Origin: Echiichthys vipera
Taxonomy: Eukaryota; Chordata; Actinopteri; Perciformes; Trachinidae
DNA length: 64,000 nucleotides
Direction: 5' to 3'
Assembly: GCA_963691815.1 (NCBI GenBank)
Contig: OY829645.1
Coordinates: forward strand, 46,172,522-46,236,521
Position numbers and translations under genes: made by a program. Shown here one piece after another: positions 23,008 to 33,909 of the stretch (position 1 is its first letter; every line of letters starts with the position of its first letter). The notes below the pieces were generated by a model. It was not told the origin of the DNA, did not search any database, and saw only the letters and a program-made list of their open reading frames with translations.

Positions 23008-25184
23008 GCCCTGTCGGACCACTCGGAGGAATCCAGATTTCCGCGGTGACATCCGCAGCACTTGGAGATGGCGCTGCCCACAGCGGAGAAGAGTCTGCGG
23101 ATGACGTTCGACTCCTGTGGTGTCTTCAGGTGACGCTTGACGGAGGAAGCAATGAACTTCTCAAGTGCTGGTTCCCCTAGTTTTAGGGAGATCAGCACCA
23201 TTTGTTCGTTGCCCCACTTCTTGCACAGGTCCTGGAAGATGGTCTTGTCGAGGTTCTTGAAGGTCTTCTGGGTGGCGTGGAAGTCTACACCCTCGACCTT
23301 TGCCCATATGACCTCAAACAGGTGCTTCATGATGGCCTCGGGGTTTGAGCAGGTAAAGGTCACTTTGTTTTTCCTGTATGCCCGCCCAACTAGCTGCTCC
23401 ACAAACGCCTCGATGAACTGCTTATTTCTTTCCTGCTGCGCCGCAAGTTTGGCAAGTGTCTCTTTAGTTACTGAGACGGTCGCTCCACCGGTCGATGCTT
23501 TACTCGATGCACCAGTCAACGCAGGCAAGTGCCCCATGAAGGGTGTGGTCGGTGACTCTATAGGAGGCATTAACTCACTGGCCGTTATACCTGTGATCAA
23601 TCTGTCACTGTGGGTGTTGACCTGAGTGTTCATCCACCAACTCATCAGTCCCAGGAAACTCCACGCTCTGTCCTGGATCTCAGCGTACATGTCAGCATCT
23701 GACTGAGGAACATGCACTGTCCTGCAGACTGTTCCTGACGTTCCTGGATTAATCTCTGGCTCTGTTGCATTTGCGATGTGTCCGTAGAGGAGATCACTGA
23801 ATTCCTGTGTGAACGTCTGGACTTTGAGAGGGGAAATGTTCTTGAATTTTGTCATTTCCCAACCTTCATTTCCATCCATTAGTTTTTCACCCTCCTCTGC
23901 CAGCAGAGAGGGAACGAGGTCTGTGATTTGCTGCGGTGATTTCCTGCTTTCTTCTTTGGGGTCCAGGTCGAATTTGTCCACCACTTCTCTCGCATTACGA
24001 GTGATCCACTGTCTGGCAAAATACTTTGCATAAAAGGCCTTGATCTTCTTCTCTGCTCTTTTCCTAAACCGAAGGTCCTCCTTTTCAGTTGTTGGACTTG
24101 GGACGTCTTTCAAACTCCTGACATCGTCGGCAATGTCTTCTACGACAGCCTCGATGTCAGAGGAGCTTTGGGATCGTAGCGTCAACTCAGAACGCGACTC
24201 TTCGTCCAAAAGAGGTTCAAAGATTTGAGTCACCTCCTCTTGGATCATGTCTCTAATCCTGTCCTCTGGTGTGGCCTCCACCGGGGCTTCTGTGTGTCCG
24301 TGGTCATCGTCTTCTAGGTCTTCTGGGTCTTCTAGGTCTTCTGGGTCTTCTGGTTCCTTGTCGTCTCTGTCTGGGTCTTCTGGATCTAAAGGTGTAACTG
24401 GTGTCTGCCAGCGCTCCTGATCCTTGGGGTTGTCCGGATCCACAAGTGAAGCTGATGCCCGCCTGTGGTCTGATGACTTGATGAGTTTTTGGGGGGAGGT
24501 GGTCGGATTCGGTCTTCTCCTCTTTATAAAAGGTGTTTTGACCCTGGCTGTGAGGGCCTTTAACAGTTTGCAGACGTATTCAATCATAGTGTTCAGCCTG
24601 CGGGGGGGAGTGATGCGGTGTGTGCTTGCCAGAGAAGAGTTGACGTGTTCTGAAATGTCTCTGCTGAGCAAACTCGACAAGCGATTTGAGTTGATACCCT
24701 GGATCGGGTTCTTGATGTCCAGAACGTCGGAGAAACTCTGTGAGACAGCGTCCCCCACACAGGACTGAATGTCCTCCACAGACACTTTAGTTTGGCCCTG
24801 GAGAGCTCTCAGCACGGCTTTGGACAAGGACCGTATTATGTCCAGCAGCAGTTCGGCCAGCACAATTTTAGTGGAGTCATCTGCGGTGCCTGTTTTCAAC
24901 AGCTCCAGCTGTTCGGGGGTTATCCTTTTGAAGTAGGATTTGATCAGATAATTGCACAGTTCCACGGCTCCTGACTCCTCCGTCTGTGGCGATGCTGGTC
25001 TTGAGAGGGCCATCGTGGCTGTTGTTCCTTCTGAATGCTTTGTGTCCTGAATGTCCGTCGAAGAATCCTTGTGAATAAGCGAGTTATTGTCCTTCCTGGT
25101 CGGAGCCACGTGAGCTTGTGTGCAGCAGCTGTTCAGGTCTGGAGGCAGATCGAGAATGTGCCGGAACCCTCTGTGATCTCTCAT
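22989..25184 (-). CDS. Uncharacterised 731-codon single-exon protein gene
   Basis: This is an intact intronless frame with ordinary coding composition and is by far the longest in the window. The function is not recognised. The likely start is the Met at codon 58 (ATG at 25013-25011, context ccacgATGg with A at -3 and G at +4), giving 674 residues; the first Met has a poor context. Visible regions (731 numbering): helical, mixed-charge N-terminal part (65-215); a basic KRRRP motif at 221-225; a D/E/P-rich tract at 266-294; a charged helical segment around 370-405; an S/T/P-rich linker (535-575); and a conserved-looking C-terminal block (about 585-690) ending in a Cys pair and CGC. No signal peptide or membrane span is evident. 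A teleost-specific multicopy family seems plausible from the C-terminal block, but that is only an impression. Confidence 0.7.
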   Translation of the reverse strand: MRDHRGFRHILDLPPDLNSCCTQAHVAPTRKDNNSLIHKDSSTDIQDTKHSEGTTATMALSRPASPQTEESGAVELCNYLIKSYFKRITPEQLELLKTGTADDSTKIVLAELLLDIIRSLSKAVLRALQGQTKVSVEDIQSCVGDAVSQSFSDVLDIKNPIQGINSNRLSSLLSRDISEHVNSSLASTHRITPPRRLNTMIEYVCKLLKALTARVKTPFIKRRRPNPTTSPQKLIKSSDHRRASASLVDPDNPKDQERWQTPVTPLDPEDPDRDDKEPEDPEDLEDPEDLEDDDHGHTEAPVEATPEDRIRDMIQEEVTQIFEPLLDEESRSELTLRSQSSSDIEAVVEDIADDVRSLKDVPSPTTEKEDLRFRKRAEKKIKAFYAKYFARQWITRNAREVVDKFDLDPKEESRKSPQQITDLVPSLLAEEGEKLMDGNEGWEMTKFKNISPLKVQTFTQEFSDLLYGHIANATEPEINPGTSGTVCRTVHVPQSDADMYAEIQDRAWSFLGLMSWWMNTQVNTHSDRLITGITASELMPPIESPTTPFMGHLPALTGASSKASTGGATVSVTKETLAKLAAQQERNKQFIEAFVEQLVGRAYRKNKVTFTCSNPEAIMKHLFEVIWAKVEGVDFHATQKTFKNLDKTIFQDLCKKWGNEQMVLISLKLGEPALEKFIASSVKRHLKTPQESNVIRRLFSAVGSAISKCCGCHRGNLDSSEWSDRATFNAG

Positions 25185-25300
25185 TTACATAGAATTATGA
25201 TATCACAAAGGCAGTTCTTTAAGCTCCGCCCCCTCAACATCAAAGCCACCGCTGCTAGGCAACAGCGGAACACTCTGGCTGTTTGTTGTTTTTCAAACAA
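25185..25300 (-). promoter_or_regulatory. Candidate promoter of the 731-codon gene
   Basis: Just upstream of the frame there is a GC box (CTCCGCCCCC at about 25224) and an RFX X-box-like motif: the reverse complement of 25251-25263 is GTTGCCTAGCAGC, one mismatch from GTTGCC-TAGCAAC. No TATA box is obvious. This is inference from motifs only. Confidence 0.3.
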
Positions 25301-25494
25301 TCAGTGAATGAAATGATTTCCATTTGTATTATTGTTATTGTTATTGTTATTATTGTTATTATATAAAATAAAAGGCAGCTTAAGCTAGCAGTTTCCATTG
25401 TTGTGGGAATTTTGTAAATGTGTAATTCATAATTTACAAAGCTCCTCCCCAAGTGTTATTCTGGAGGCAGACACTGTCCACGAGCCCTTAGCAA

Positions 25495-25955
25495 TGTTGT
25501 TATTTTTAAAGCTGATCTTGTTCTGCTTAATTATGCTGTTATAGGCCTAGTCTGCCGGGGGATAATACTTTTCCAGGTACTCTGACCTTCTCTGCTCTCT
25601 GTCTGTATCATTCATGTCTCATCAATGCATGTTACTCATTCAGCTTCTTCCCCAGAGTTATTTGCGTCGTCTCGCAGGTCTCTGCTGATGGTGGTGGTGC
25701 CTGCTGCAGTGGTCCTGCATGATGCTTCCTGCTGCCATTATAATCTATCACCTTAGCTGTGCTTGTTTCTACTATTCTGCTGTATTAATAAGTCATATTC
25801 ACATTACTATAGATATTATTATAACTACTGGAAGTGTGTCTGTCTCTGTCCATCTGTCCGTCTTTTCTCTCTCTCTCTCTCCGGTGCAGACAGATGTCCG
25901 TCCTCCACAGAGCTGGGTCTGTCTGACGTTCCTGTCTGTTATAGGGAAGGTTTTC
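25495..25955 (+). repeat. Teleost interspersed repeat (LINE 3'-end-like), forward
   Basis: It shares with reverse copies at 32050-32535 and 41095-42070 the blocks TATAGGCCTAGTCTGCCGGG, TCTGCTGATGGTGGTGGTGC, TATTAATAAGTCATATTCAC and GGTGCAGACAGATGTCCGTC. It ends at GAAGGTTTTCG, where the inverted copy begins. It includes a short CT run near 25864. The family is unclassified here. Confidence 0.75.
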
Positions 25956-25957
25956 GT

Positions 25958-26280
25958 TCAATTCAATTAAATTTTATTCATAGTGCCAAATCATAACAGA
26001 AGTTATGTCAGGACACTTTACAGAGTAGGTAAAGACCACACTCTATGACTTATTTATGATTTACAGAGACCCAACAATTCCCCCGTAGAGTACGGTGGCA
26101 ACGAAAACCTTCACTATAACAGACAGGAACGTCAGACAGACCCAGCTCTGTGGAGGACGCACATCTGTCTGCACCGGAGAGAGAAAGAGAAGGAGAGAGA
26201 AAGAGAAAAGACGGACAGATGGACAGAGAGAGACAAAGACAGACACAAAGAGAGAGAGAGCAACAAGCAACGTACAAAAT
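25958..26280 (-). repeat. Teleost interspersed repeat, inverted partner
   Basis: Starts with the L2-type 3' end TTCAATTAAATTTTATTCAT, continues GTGCCAAATCATAACAGAAG and runs back through the CTGCACCGGAGAG block. It forms an imperfect hairpin arm with 25880-25955. Overlapping open frames on both strands are repeat shadows. Confidence 0.75.
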
Positions 26281-26284
26281 GCAA

Positions 26285-26955
26285 CTTACACATTTACTCA
26301 AAAAAACTATAAAGACTGATCAGGAAGGTGACGTTATGTAAAACATTCATGCAAAACTAAACATAGAGGCATTCATGAGAACAGCTAACGTTAACGTTAC
26401 GTTTTCTCTTCCTGTTTCTCCGTAACTACGGCAACCGACCTCCTTAAGCTGCAACACTGCCGCTCGGTGAAGTGGCGTTAACAATGGGCTGCTTTTGGCT
26501 CAGACGATGAATCATCAATGTCGTGCTGTTGTGGTAGAACAGTTCTAGTTTGCAGTGGACACATTGAACCTTTTTGACTTCTTTTTAAGTGTGAAATGAT
26601 CCCAAACTTAGTCTCCTCCTTTACTGGGCTGTAGTGGTGAGCATCCGCAAAAACGGTCCGTGTGGAACAATGATCCCTGCGCTGAACAGGCCGCATAACG
26701 CGCAAGATTGGAGTTGAACCAAACATGGAGGCAGAAATGTTGCCATGATACATTTTTGCAGTCGAGTATCTCAAGTTGAAAAGAACGGACTTGTCTCTCT
26801 CTCTCCCTCATTTCCTGTCGTCTCTCTACCATCAAAAATAGCATTTTAAGAGGAAGTAGCTTTTGTAGACTGTCATCTTTTAAGAATTACTATCTTATTT
26901 CTAAGTGATGATAACCTGCTTGTTTCTGTCTTGTTTTAATATATCCACTCTTATA
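26285..26955. other. Non-coding, nothing recognised
   Basis: No frame with domain support and no clear repeat. Confidence 0.5.
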
Positions 26956-26959
26956 TTAA

Positions 26960-27960
26960 GGTGACTGTGTCTCACATCTTCAGGAAGCTTATTCCAGCTG
27001 TTTGTTGCCTAATGTCTGAAAGATGCTTTCCCTTGATTTGAGTTTACTCTGCGAACCACTGAGGATCTTAGTGATCTAGAAGGCTTATGTAGTGAGAGCA
27101 TATCAGTGATATACCTCGGCCCTAGACCATGTAGTGATTTATATGTGAGCAGGAGGATTTTGAAATCAATTCTCTGACGTACAGGAAGCCAGTGTAATTA
27201 TCAGAGCCAGTGTTATGTACCTTCTGAGGAAGCTCAGGTCCTTTGGAGTGCAAGGGGCACTCCTGACCTCCTCCTATGACTCTGTGGTGGCATCAGCCAT
27301 TTTCTATGGAGTAGTCTGCTGGAGCAGCAGCATATCAGCAGCAGACAGGAGGAGACTTGATAAACTTATCAAGAAGTCCGGCTCCATCCTGGGATGCCCT
27401 GTGGACTCAGTGCAGGTGGTGGGAGAGAGCAGGATGATGGACAAGCTGTCATCGCTGCTGGTGCAGGAGTCCCACCCCCTGCAGGTCACTCTCACAGCAC
27501 TGGGCAGCTCCTTCAGCAACAGACTGATTCACCCTAAGTGTGCGAAGGAGAGGTATCGCAGGTCCTTCAGCAACAGAATGACACACCCTAAGTGTGCGAA
27601 GGAGAGGTATCGCAGGTCCTTTCTTCCTGCTGCTGTCAGACTTTACAATCAGCACTGCTCCCAAATAGACTATTGGCCTCATCCTGTACCCTGCACTGTG
27701 AAATATGCCTGTACTATGGGCACTTCTGTTTTTTGCACTTTTTGCAATTTTGCTCACATTTTCTGGTCTTTGTTAGAACTCTAGCAGCAGCGTCCTGAAC
27801 GAGCTGCAGCTGCCTGACAGTTTTTTTGGGAAGACCTGCAAGGAGACCATTACAGTAGTCTAGCCTACTTCTAATAAAGGCACGGACAAGTGTTTCTAAG
27901 TCTTGAGCTGACATGAGCCCTCTAAGAGGTGATAGTAGGCTGATTTTGTTACTGATTTGA
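26960..27960 (-). mobile_element. L2-like LINE fragment split by a second LINE
   Basis: The left part (26960-27195) and right part (27765-27960) together match the L2-like element at 21269-21720. The right part encodes RSRLDYCNGLLAGLPKKTV, the post-core RT region, on the minus strand. The middle is replaced by an oppositely oriented LINE piece, so this is a nested insertion with some loss of target sequence. Confidence 0.8.
27196..27764 (+). mobile_element. Jockey/CR1-group LINE RT C-terminal fragment
   Basis: Reads MYLLRKLRSFGVQGALLTSS, then SVVASAIFYGVVCWSSS and DKLIKKSGSILGCPVDSVQ, and ends in RRSFLPAAVRLYNQHCSQ, the C-terminal region of a teleost non-LTR reverse transcriptase. A segment of about 66 bp, encoding SFSNRLIHPKCAKERYRR, is tandemly duplicated in frame. 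The core catalytic domain is absent, so the copy is 5'-truncated. Confidence 0.82.
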
Positions 27961-27964
27961 TGTG

Positions 27965-28710
27965 ACTGTCGAAATGTACATCAGAATCCATAATAACCCC
28001 AAGATTTCTGGCTTTATTTGAGGTTTTCAGGGACAGTGTAATGTAATATTATATTTATAAATATGTTTTAGCTTTCTACAACACTGTGTAAAAGAGATCA
28101 TTGCCATGGAAAAGTGTTCTGGCAGAGGCAGAGCCAGAGCCTGGGTGGACCACATCCGTCAATCCACAGAAAGTCTGGTATATTTAACTTTAGTAGTGAC
28201 AAAAAAAACAACTAAATGTTAGCTTTCCATTACTCCGATATTAATTTTAATAGCCTGTATTTGGCGAGCACAACACTTTGGGTTCATGGTTAATGGCTGG
28301 ATTACTGGAAAGAGAATAAGAAAACAGTACAGCGGACACTGACGACAGAGAAATGGACCAATATGCAGTAAACGCTACGCCGAACACAGTATCTGCTATG
28401 GCAGCGTTTAAAGACTTTGACAGTTACTGAGCAGAAAACCTCCATCCAACCGTAGAATCACTGCCATAATGACCGGCTCGCTCTACATTGTTCCTTACAT
28501 AATCCCCTGATAGATGCCACTAAATCCTACACACTGATTATTTAATAGTGTAGTTGAGTAAAGATTTTTTACTCAAACCCAAGCAAACTATAAATGTCAC
28601 CATCGTGGTTGCACAAGATCAAAAGTTAGGAGAGCGCCCATTTTTTTGTTGCTGCTATTTACAGCTTTTTTGTTTTGTTATGTAGAATAAATTGACTACA
28701 TCTGTATTTT
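27965..28710. other. Non-coding, nothing recognised
   Basis: No gene or repeat family identified. Confidence 0.5.
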
Positions 28711-28713
28711 GTT

Positions 28714-29085
28714 GTGGGCTACACGGTGGTATAGGTATATGGTTAGCACTGTCGCCTCACAGCGAGAAGGTTCCAGGTTTGAATCCCGGCTTGGGCCTTT
28801 CTGTGTGGAGTTTGCATGTTCTCCCCGTGTCTGCGTGGGTTTTCTCCGGGTTCTCCGGTTTCCTCCCACAGTCCAAAGACGTGCAGGTGTTCGGTTCATT
28901 GATGACTCTAAAATTGCCCGTAGGTGTGAATGGTTGTCTGTCTCTGTTCGTCTCCATGTGTCCTGTGAGAGACTGGCGTCCTGTCCAGGGTGTACCCCGC
29001 CTCACGCCCGATGTCAGCTGGGATCGGCTCCAGCCCCCCTGCGACCCCGACCCCCGGGATAAGCGGTTGAAGATAAATGATGTAT
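28714..29085 (+). mobile_element. HE1-like SINE, full-length
   Basis: Complete structure: head CTACACGGTGGTATAGG, A/B-box-like GTTAGCACTGTCGCC and GGTTTGAATCCC, body, and tail GGTTGAAGATAAATGATG. Confidence 0.9.
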
Positions 29086-29404
29086 TTTGTGCTGGCTGTA
29101 CAATGAAAATAAATTAACCTTGAAAATGTGTAGGCTTCCTCCTCTGGGGAACATGAATGTTCTTACAAAGTGCCATGGCAATCCAGCAAGAATATGTTGA
29201 GATATTTCAGTCCAGACCAATGTTTTATCTGCAGTATTATGTTACATTACAGACAATTTTAGTTTTAATGATTTCAAAATGAGAAATTAAGTCTTTAACG
29301 TCAGTTTGAAACTCTGACAACCATAAGCCTCAGTGGCTGCTAAACAAAACAAGCCTGACTGATCACTTCTCTCTGTCATTTTTAATTGTCTTGTATTGAC
29401 TATA

Positions 29405-29572
29405 TTCATTCATTCATTCATTCATCTTCAACCTCTTGTCCCTGTCGGGGTCACGGGGGGGTGGGGGGACGGGGCCGATCCCGGGCGTGAGGCGGGGTAC
29501 ACCCTTCGAACCAGGAACCCTCTTGCTTTGAGGCGGCAGTGCTGACCACGACACCACGATGTCGCTCCTATT
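29405..29572 (-). mobile_element. HE1-like SINE with internal deletion
   Basis: The tail and GGCGTGAGGCGGGGTACACC block join directly to the head block TTCGAACCAGGAACCCTC, losing the ~200-bp central body. The join is CACCC|TTCGAACC. Confidence 0.85.
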
Positions 29573-29585
29573 GACTATAAACATT

Positions 29586-29952
29586 AATTCATTCATTCAT
29601 CTTCAACCTCTTGTCCCTGTCGGGGTCTTGGGGTGCTGGAGCCGATCCCAGCTGACATCGGGCGTGATGCGGGGTCCACCCTGGACAGGACGCCAGTCTA
29701 TCACAGGGCACATAGAGACGAACAGAGACAGACAACCATTCACACCTACGGGTGATTTAGAGTCATCAATGAACCGAACACCTGCACGTCTTTGGACTGT
29801 GGGAGGAAACCGGAGAACCCGGAGAAAACCCACGCAGACACGGGGACAACATGCAAACTCCACACAGAAAGGCCCCAGCTAGGATTCGGACCAGGAACCC
29901 TCTTGCTTTGAGGCAACAGTGCTGACCACGAGAACACCGTGTCACTCCTATT
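29586..29952 (-). mobile_element. HE1-like SINE, full-length
   Basis: Reverse orientation and uninterrupted. It sits directly beside the internally deleted copy in the same orientation, and its head block (CTCTTGCTTTGAGGC) is shared with that copy. Confidence 0.9.
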
Positions 29953-31540
29953 GACCATATTGATATATATGACATATACTTGTTTTTAGCTATTTTTATT
30001 GATTTACTTTAATTTTATTTGCAGTTGTATTTATTTTTGCTTGCTCATTTTACTGTTTGATGTATTTTAACAATCTTATCACGTGAAGCACTTTGTGGCT
30101 GTCTGTAAAAAGGTGCTTTATTTAATAAACATAAATATAATTATATTCCATAAAAAAGTTTTATGTGGTTGAAAGCTACAGCAAAAAAAAACATAGTATG
30201 ACTTGAGTTTAACTGTTGTATGAAGTTGTTTCTTTATTGTTGTTATCCAGTTATTACATCTACAATAGGACTCATTTACAAACATTTAGATGCAGAAGAT
30301 GCTCGTACCTCATTAAAGTGCATTAAGGTCTCGTCCTTGTGTTGTAACATTGAAGTAATCGTTCCTTGGAGGTAGCTTTTGTATTCTGATAATGGACTAT
30401 AATGGCGAAGTGGAAAGCCGGGCGGTGCAGCCAGTTGCCTCACCAGTTGCATCGACAAAATGTTTCATATTCCCAGTAAAAAAGCTCCTTGAGGCTTTGT
30501 TCTTTAAACACTTCTACTGGAAACACAAGAATAAGGAACAGGCAGAAGGAAGATTTTCATGTATCCCCAGTTTTAAGTAAGAGTCAGCTCCTGTCCGCCA
30601 CTCTGTCATGCTGCTTTCAGTTCAGTTAAAATCCCATCATGTCACTCTGCAGACAGGTAGGTATATGTTCCCTTTAGGCAGATTTGCAATTACAGAAGTC
30701 AAAACGTCTGCTATAAAAACATTGATGATTCAGATTCAAGCAACTGAACTAGCTACAGAACTAGTTCATATCAAAGTGGCATGAACTGTTGACAAACCAA
30801 AGTAACAGGTTCACCTTGGAGAGAGACATCCCTGTAATTATTTTTCCGAGCTGTACATTTCCATTGTATTTGAAAAAGGTAAGAAATCTCAGAGACGACC
30901 TCCTGTAAACCGTGACTCTATCAGTGTTTCCCACAGTTAGGGTCGGGACCCCAAAAGGGTCTCAGACCACGCTAAAACGGTATAATTAAATTTCCTAAGC
31001 AGAACAGCGAAGACTTTCTTCCCCTTCTCTTTCTTCTTGGGAAGCTTGACCTGAAAAACTTGTTTTGTTCTTTCGATTAGGTGACATTGAGTGTGACTTC
31101 TGTGCTTCCCTCACTCTCGATCACGCAAATGCATAATGTATTTTTGTAAGTTTGGGTCCCAGGGACACACCAAATTCATCTTTTGGGTCTCGAGCTGGAA
31201 AAGCCTTGGGAACCCCTGACGTAGATCTTTGTAGTCTGGCTGAACTGAGCCTTTACGATGACAGTTGTGATGGTGAGTACCTGCTCGGAGATTAAGCAAA
31301 TACAGGAAAATCTTTCATGTACTGCTGCCGCCTGTCAAAGGCTGGCATGGGGGTTCAATTGGATAGCTACTCAAACATAATCCAGACGTTTCTGCCTTGA
31401 AATAAAGAAACTAAACATGTTTCTAAAGATGCCTCTCATGTTCAGTTAATGTAATATTACAAACTCTTTGTAGGACGTTGTGCTTATGACTGTAAAGTCA
31501 CTGTTGGAAGCTCAGTTTTTTATTTAGAAAAGATTGGTTG
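29953..31540. other. Non-coding, nothing recognised
   Basis: Short frames (62 codons at 30392, 60 codons at 30276) lack support. No repeat family is identified. Confidence 0.5.
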
Positions 31541-31541
31541 G

Positions 31542-31848
31542 GGGGCAGCAGTAACTCAGTGCATAGGTGACTTGGCTCAGAACCGTAGGGTCACTGGTTC
31601 AAGTCCCGGTGTGGACCATGTATGGAGCATGGACTGGTGGCTGGAGAGGTGCCAGTTCATCTCCTGGGCACTGCCAAGGCCAAGGCACCTTGGGCGCTGG
31701 TCGCTGGCAGCCCCCTCCTTGATTGCATGTATATAGATCCTGTTTGTGCATGTGTGTATTTAAGGCCTGTGTGTCTAACATGATTAATAAAAAGAGTGAA
31801 AAAATACAATTTCCCCGTTGCGGGATCAATAAAGTTATTCTTCTTCAA
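31542..31848 (+). mobile_element. AFC-like SINE with intact A and B boxes
   Basis: Head GGCAGCAGTAACTCAGTGCA (A-box-like) and GGTTCAAGTCC (B box), then GACTGGTGGCTGGAGAGGTG and the 3' end AATTTCCCCGTTGCGGGATC with a short TTC tail. The complete internal promoter makes it the best reference copy of the family here. Confidence 0.9.
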
Positions 31849-32045
31849 ATGAGGCCAGCAGCATTTTCATATAGGTCACCATCACCTTTGTAGCAGCCCC
31901 ATACTGTGGATGGTTTATTTGACAGATACTGCCATCTGGTGGTTAAACAATAAATACTTTAGCATAATTACTTAAGTACTGACTGTGCTTAAGTGTAGTT
32001 TTGAGGTACTAACTCAACCATTTCTATATCTTGCTGCTTCACTAT

Positions 32046-32535
32046 GTTTCAATTCATTCAATTCAATTTTATTTATAGTGCCAAATCATAACAGAAGTTA
32101 TCTCAGGACACTTTACAGAGTAGGTAAAGACCACACTCTATGACTTATTTATGATTTACATAGACCCAACAATTCCCCGTAGAGTACGGTGGCAATGAAA
32201 ACCTTCACTATAACAGACTGGAACGTCAGACAGACCCAGCTCTGTGGAGGACGCACATCTGTCTGCACTGGAGAGAGGAAGAAAAGGAGAGAGAGAGAGA
32301 GAGAGAAAAGACGGACAGATGGACAGAGAGAGACAAAGACAGAGACAGACACACTTCCAGTAACTATAATAATATCTATAGTAATGTGAATATGACTTAT
32401 TAATACAGCAGAATAGTAGAAACAAGCACAGCTAAGGTTATAGATTCTAACAGCAGCCGGAAGCGTCATGCAGGACCACGGCAGCAGGCACCACCACCAT
32501 CAGCAGAGACCTGCGAGACGACAATGCACAAACAA
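32046..32535 (-). repeat. Teleost interspersed repeat (LINE 3'-end-like)
   Basis: Same family as 25958-26280 and 41095-41900. It starts at the AATTCAATTTTATTTATAG end and runs through CTCTGTGGAGGACGCACATC, an AG-rich run and TGAATATGACTTATTAATAC to the CAGCAGGCACCACCACCATC block. Confidence 0.8.
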
Positions 32536-32758
32536 CTCCAGGGGAGTTTTCAGTGGAAAATATTTATTTTATTACACTATGCCAGGGGTATGCCAACACA
32601 CCTGACTCTAATGATTTGCTCGTTATCAAGCAGCTGATGCTCGTCACAGTTTGTGTATTGTTACACTCAGGTGTGTTCGGGTAGGGAGAAACCTAAAACA
32701 TGCAGGACAGTGGCTCTCCAGGACCAGAACTGCCTACCCATGCACTATGCAGTACATC

Positions 32759-33293
32759 TTAGGGCGCACTCAAACTGTCCTTCCGCACCGGGCCAAAACA
32801 GGTTTTTCGGGTCAAGCCTAGTGCGTTTGACCAGTGTGAGTGCAACCGCTCTGCGCATAACTGCGGGCAGCTAGTCGTCCACAGCCCGTCCACGAGCAGC
32901 AGACACTCAGGTTAGCTGGTCGGATCATGCAGGACCCCTCTCACGCTCTCTTCGCGGCGTTTGAGTGGCTCCCCTCAGGACGCCGTCTTCGCTGTCCCTG
33001 CTGCAGGACACAGAGGAGAAGAGCAACCTTCATCCCCAGGGCTGTCCAGCTCCTCAACTCCTGACCCCTCTGACCATCCCCCTCCCCACTCTTGACACCC
33101 TCCCCTGGACACTACGGCGGTTCTGACGTCATTTATGTGCGCCTGTTCGGACATAGAAAATAGAAGGACGTGATGACGTATAGGCAGCAAGAAGCATTTG
33201 CCGAGGCCCAGGTAGTGTGAGTACAAACGGGCCTGTAGGGGGGGACAAGGACCCTAAAGCACGGGACGGACCGACAGTGGGAGGGCGCCCTAA
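32759..33293 (+). mobile_element. Harbinger-like MITE, copy B, with LINE tail inside
   Basis: Terminal repeats are present (GGGCGCACTCAAACTGTCC; right end GGGCGCCC), but the flanking triplets differ (TTA left, TAA right), which suggests rearrangement. Between about 32885 and 33112 the normal MITE interior is replaced by the C-terminal end of a non-LTR reverse transcriptase reading MQDPSHALFAAFEWLPSGRR and then a stop. A CRE octamer TGACGTCA lies at 33124-33131. Confidence 0.8.
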
Positions 33294-33905
33294 GAAACAA
33301 ATAGAAACAGGTGAGTTTTTTCTCTAATAGTTGCTCAGCATATTGTTTAGTAAAAGTTATTTAATTAATAAGGTAAATAATGAATTGACATATTCGGTAT
33401 TGTCTCAGAAATCTCTACATTGTAATGTTAAACCAGAGAGAGGGTTTTAATGAGACTTTATTTGTCATTAATGCATTTAATCTTATTTAGTGCTGAACTA
33501 GAATCCTAGATTAAACTGAATAGGCGGCAAGAAGCATTTGCGCGAAGCCCAGGCAGTGTGAGTATAAACGGGCCTGGGGCGCTGAACATTTCATACAATA
33601 GTGTACAAAGGGTACATTGTGATAGAAAAAAAAAAAAGTTGGGGGGCCGACGTTAGGCTCAGATTTTCGGTGTCAGTCAATTAAAGGGCAGTTCTGTTAT
33701 AATGATTAATAATCTTGATAATGAGCACGGCATTGTTTACTGTGTGAATACAATCTAAACTAAAATAGGATTTAAGTACAACACTTCTTTGCTTTTCTTT
33801 AAAAAAAGAAAGAAGGGAAGTTGCCTGTTGATTTTAGGATCGATAGACTTAGTTAACGATAATTAAAGCTCAAATTAATATCCTTAAGTGAAAGACAACA
33901 AACAG
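33294..33905. other. Non-coding, with a MITE fragment
   Basis: A 65-bp piece of the Harbinger-like MITE right half (GGCGGCAAGAAGCATTTGCG to GGGCCTGGGGCG) lies at about 33523-33585. The rest is unrecognised. Confidence 0.6.
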
Positions 33906-33909
33906 TTTT

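Noticed and set aside
23137..24768. Plus-strand frames of 60-162 codons opposite the 731-codon gene
   Set aside because: Antisense shadows of a long minus-strand coding frame; no independent support.
26050..26341. Arg/Glu-rich and Leu/Ser-rich frames on both strands
   Set aside because: Translations of the AG-rich part of a dispersed repeat; the same text occurs at 32149 and 41190.
31542..31600. Functional tRNA gene
   Set aside because: The A- and B-box-like sequences belong to the SINE head; there is no cloverleaf with a 3' acceptor stem, and the SINE body follows directly.
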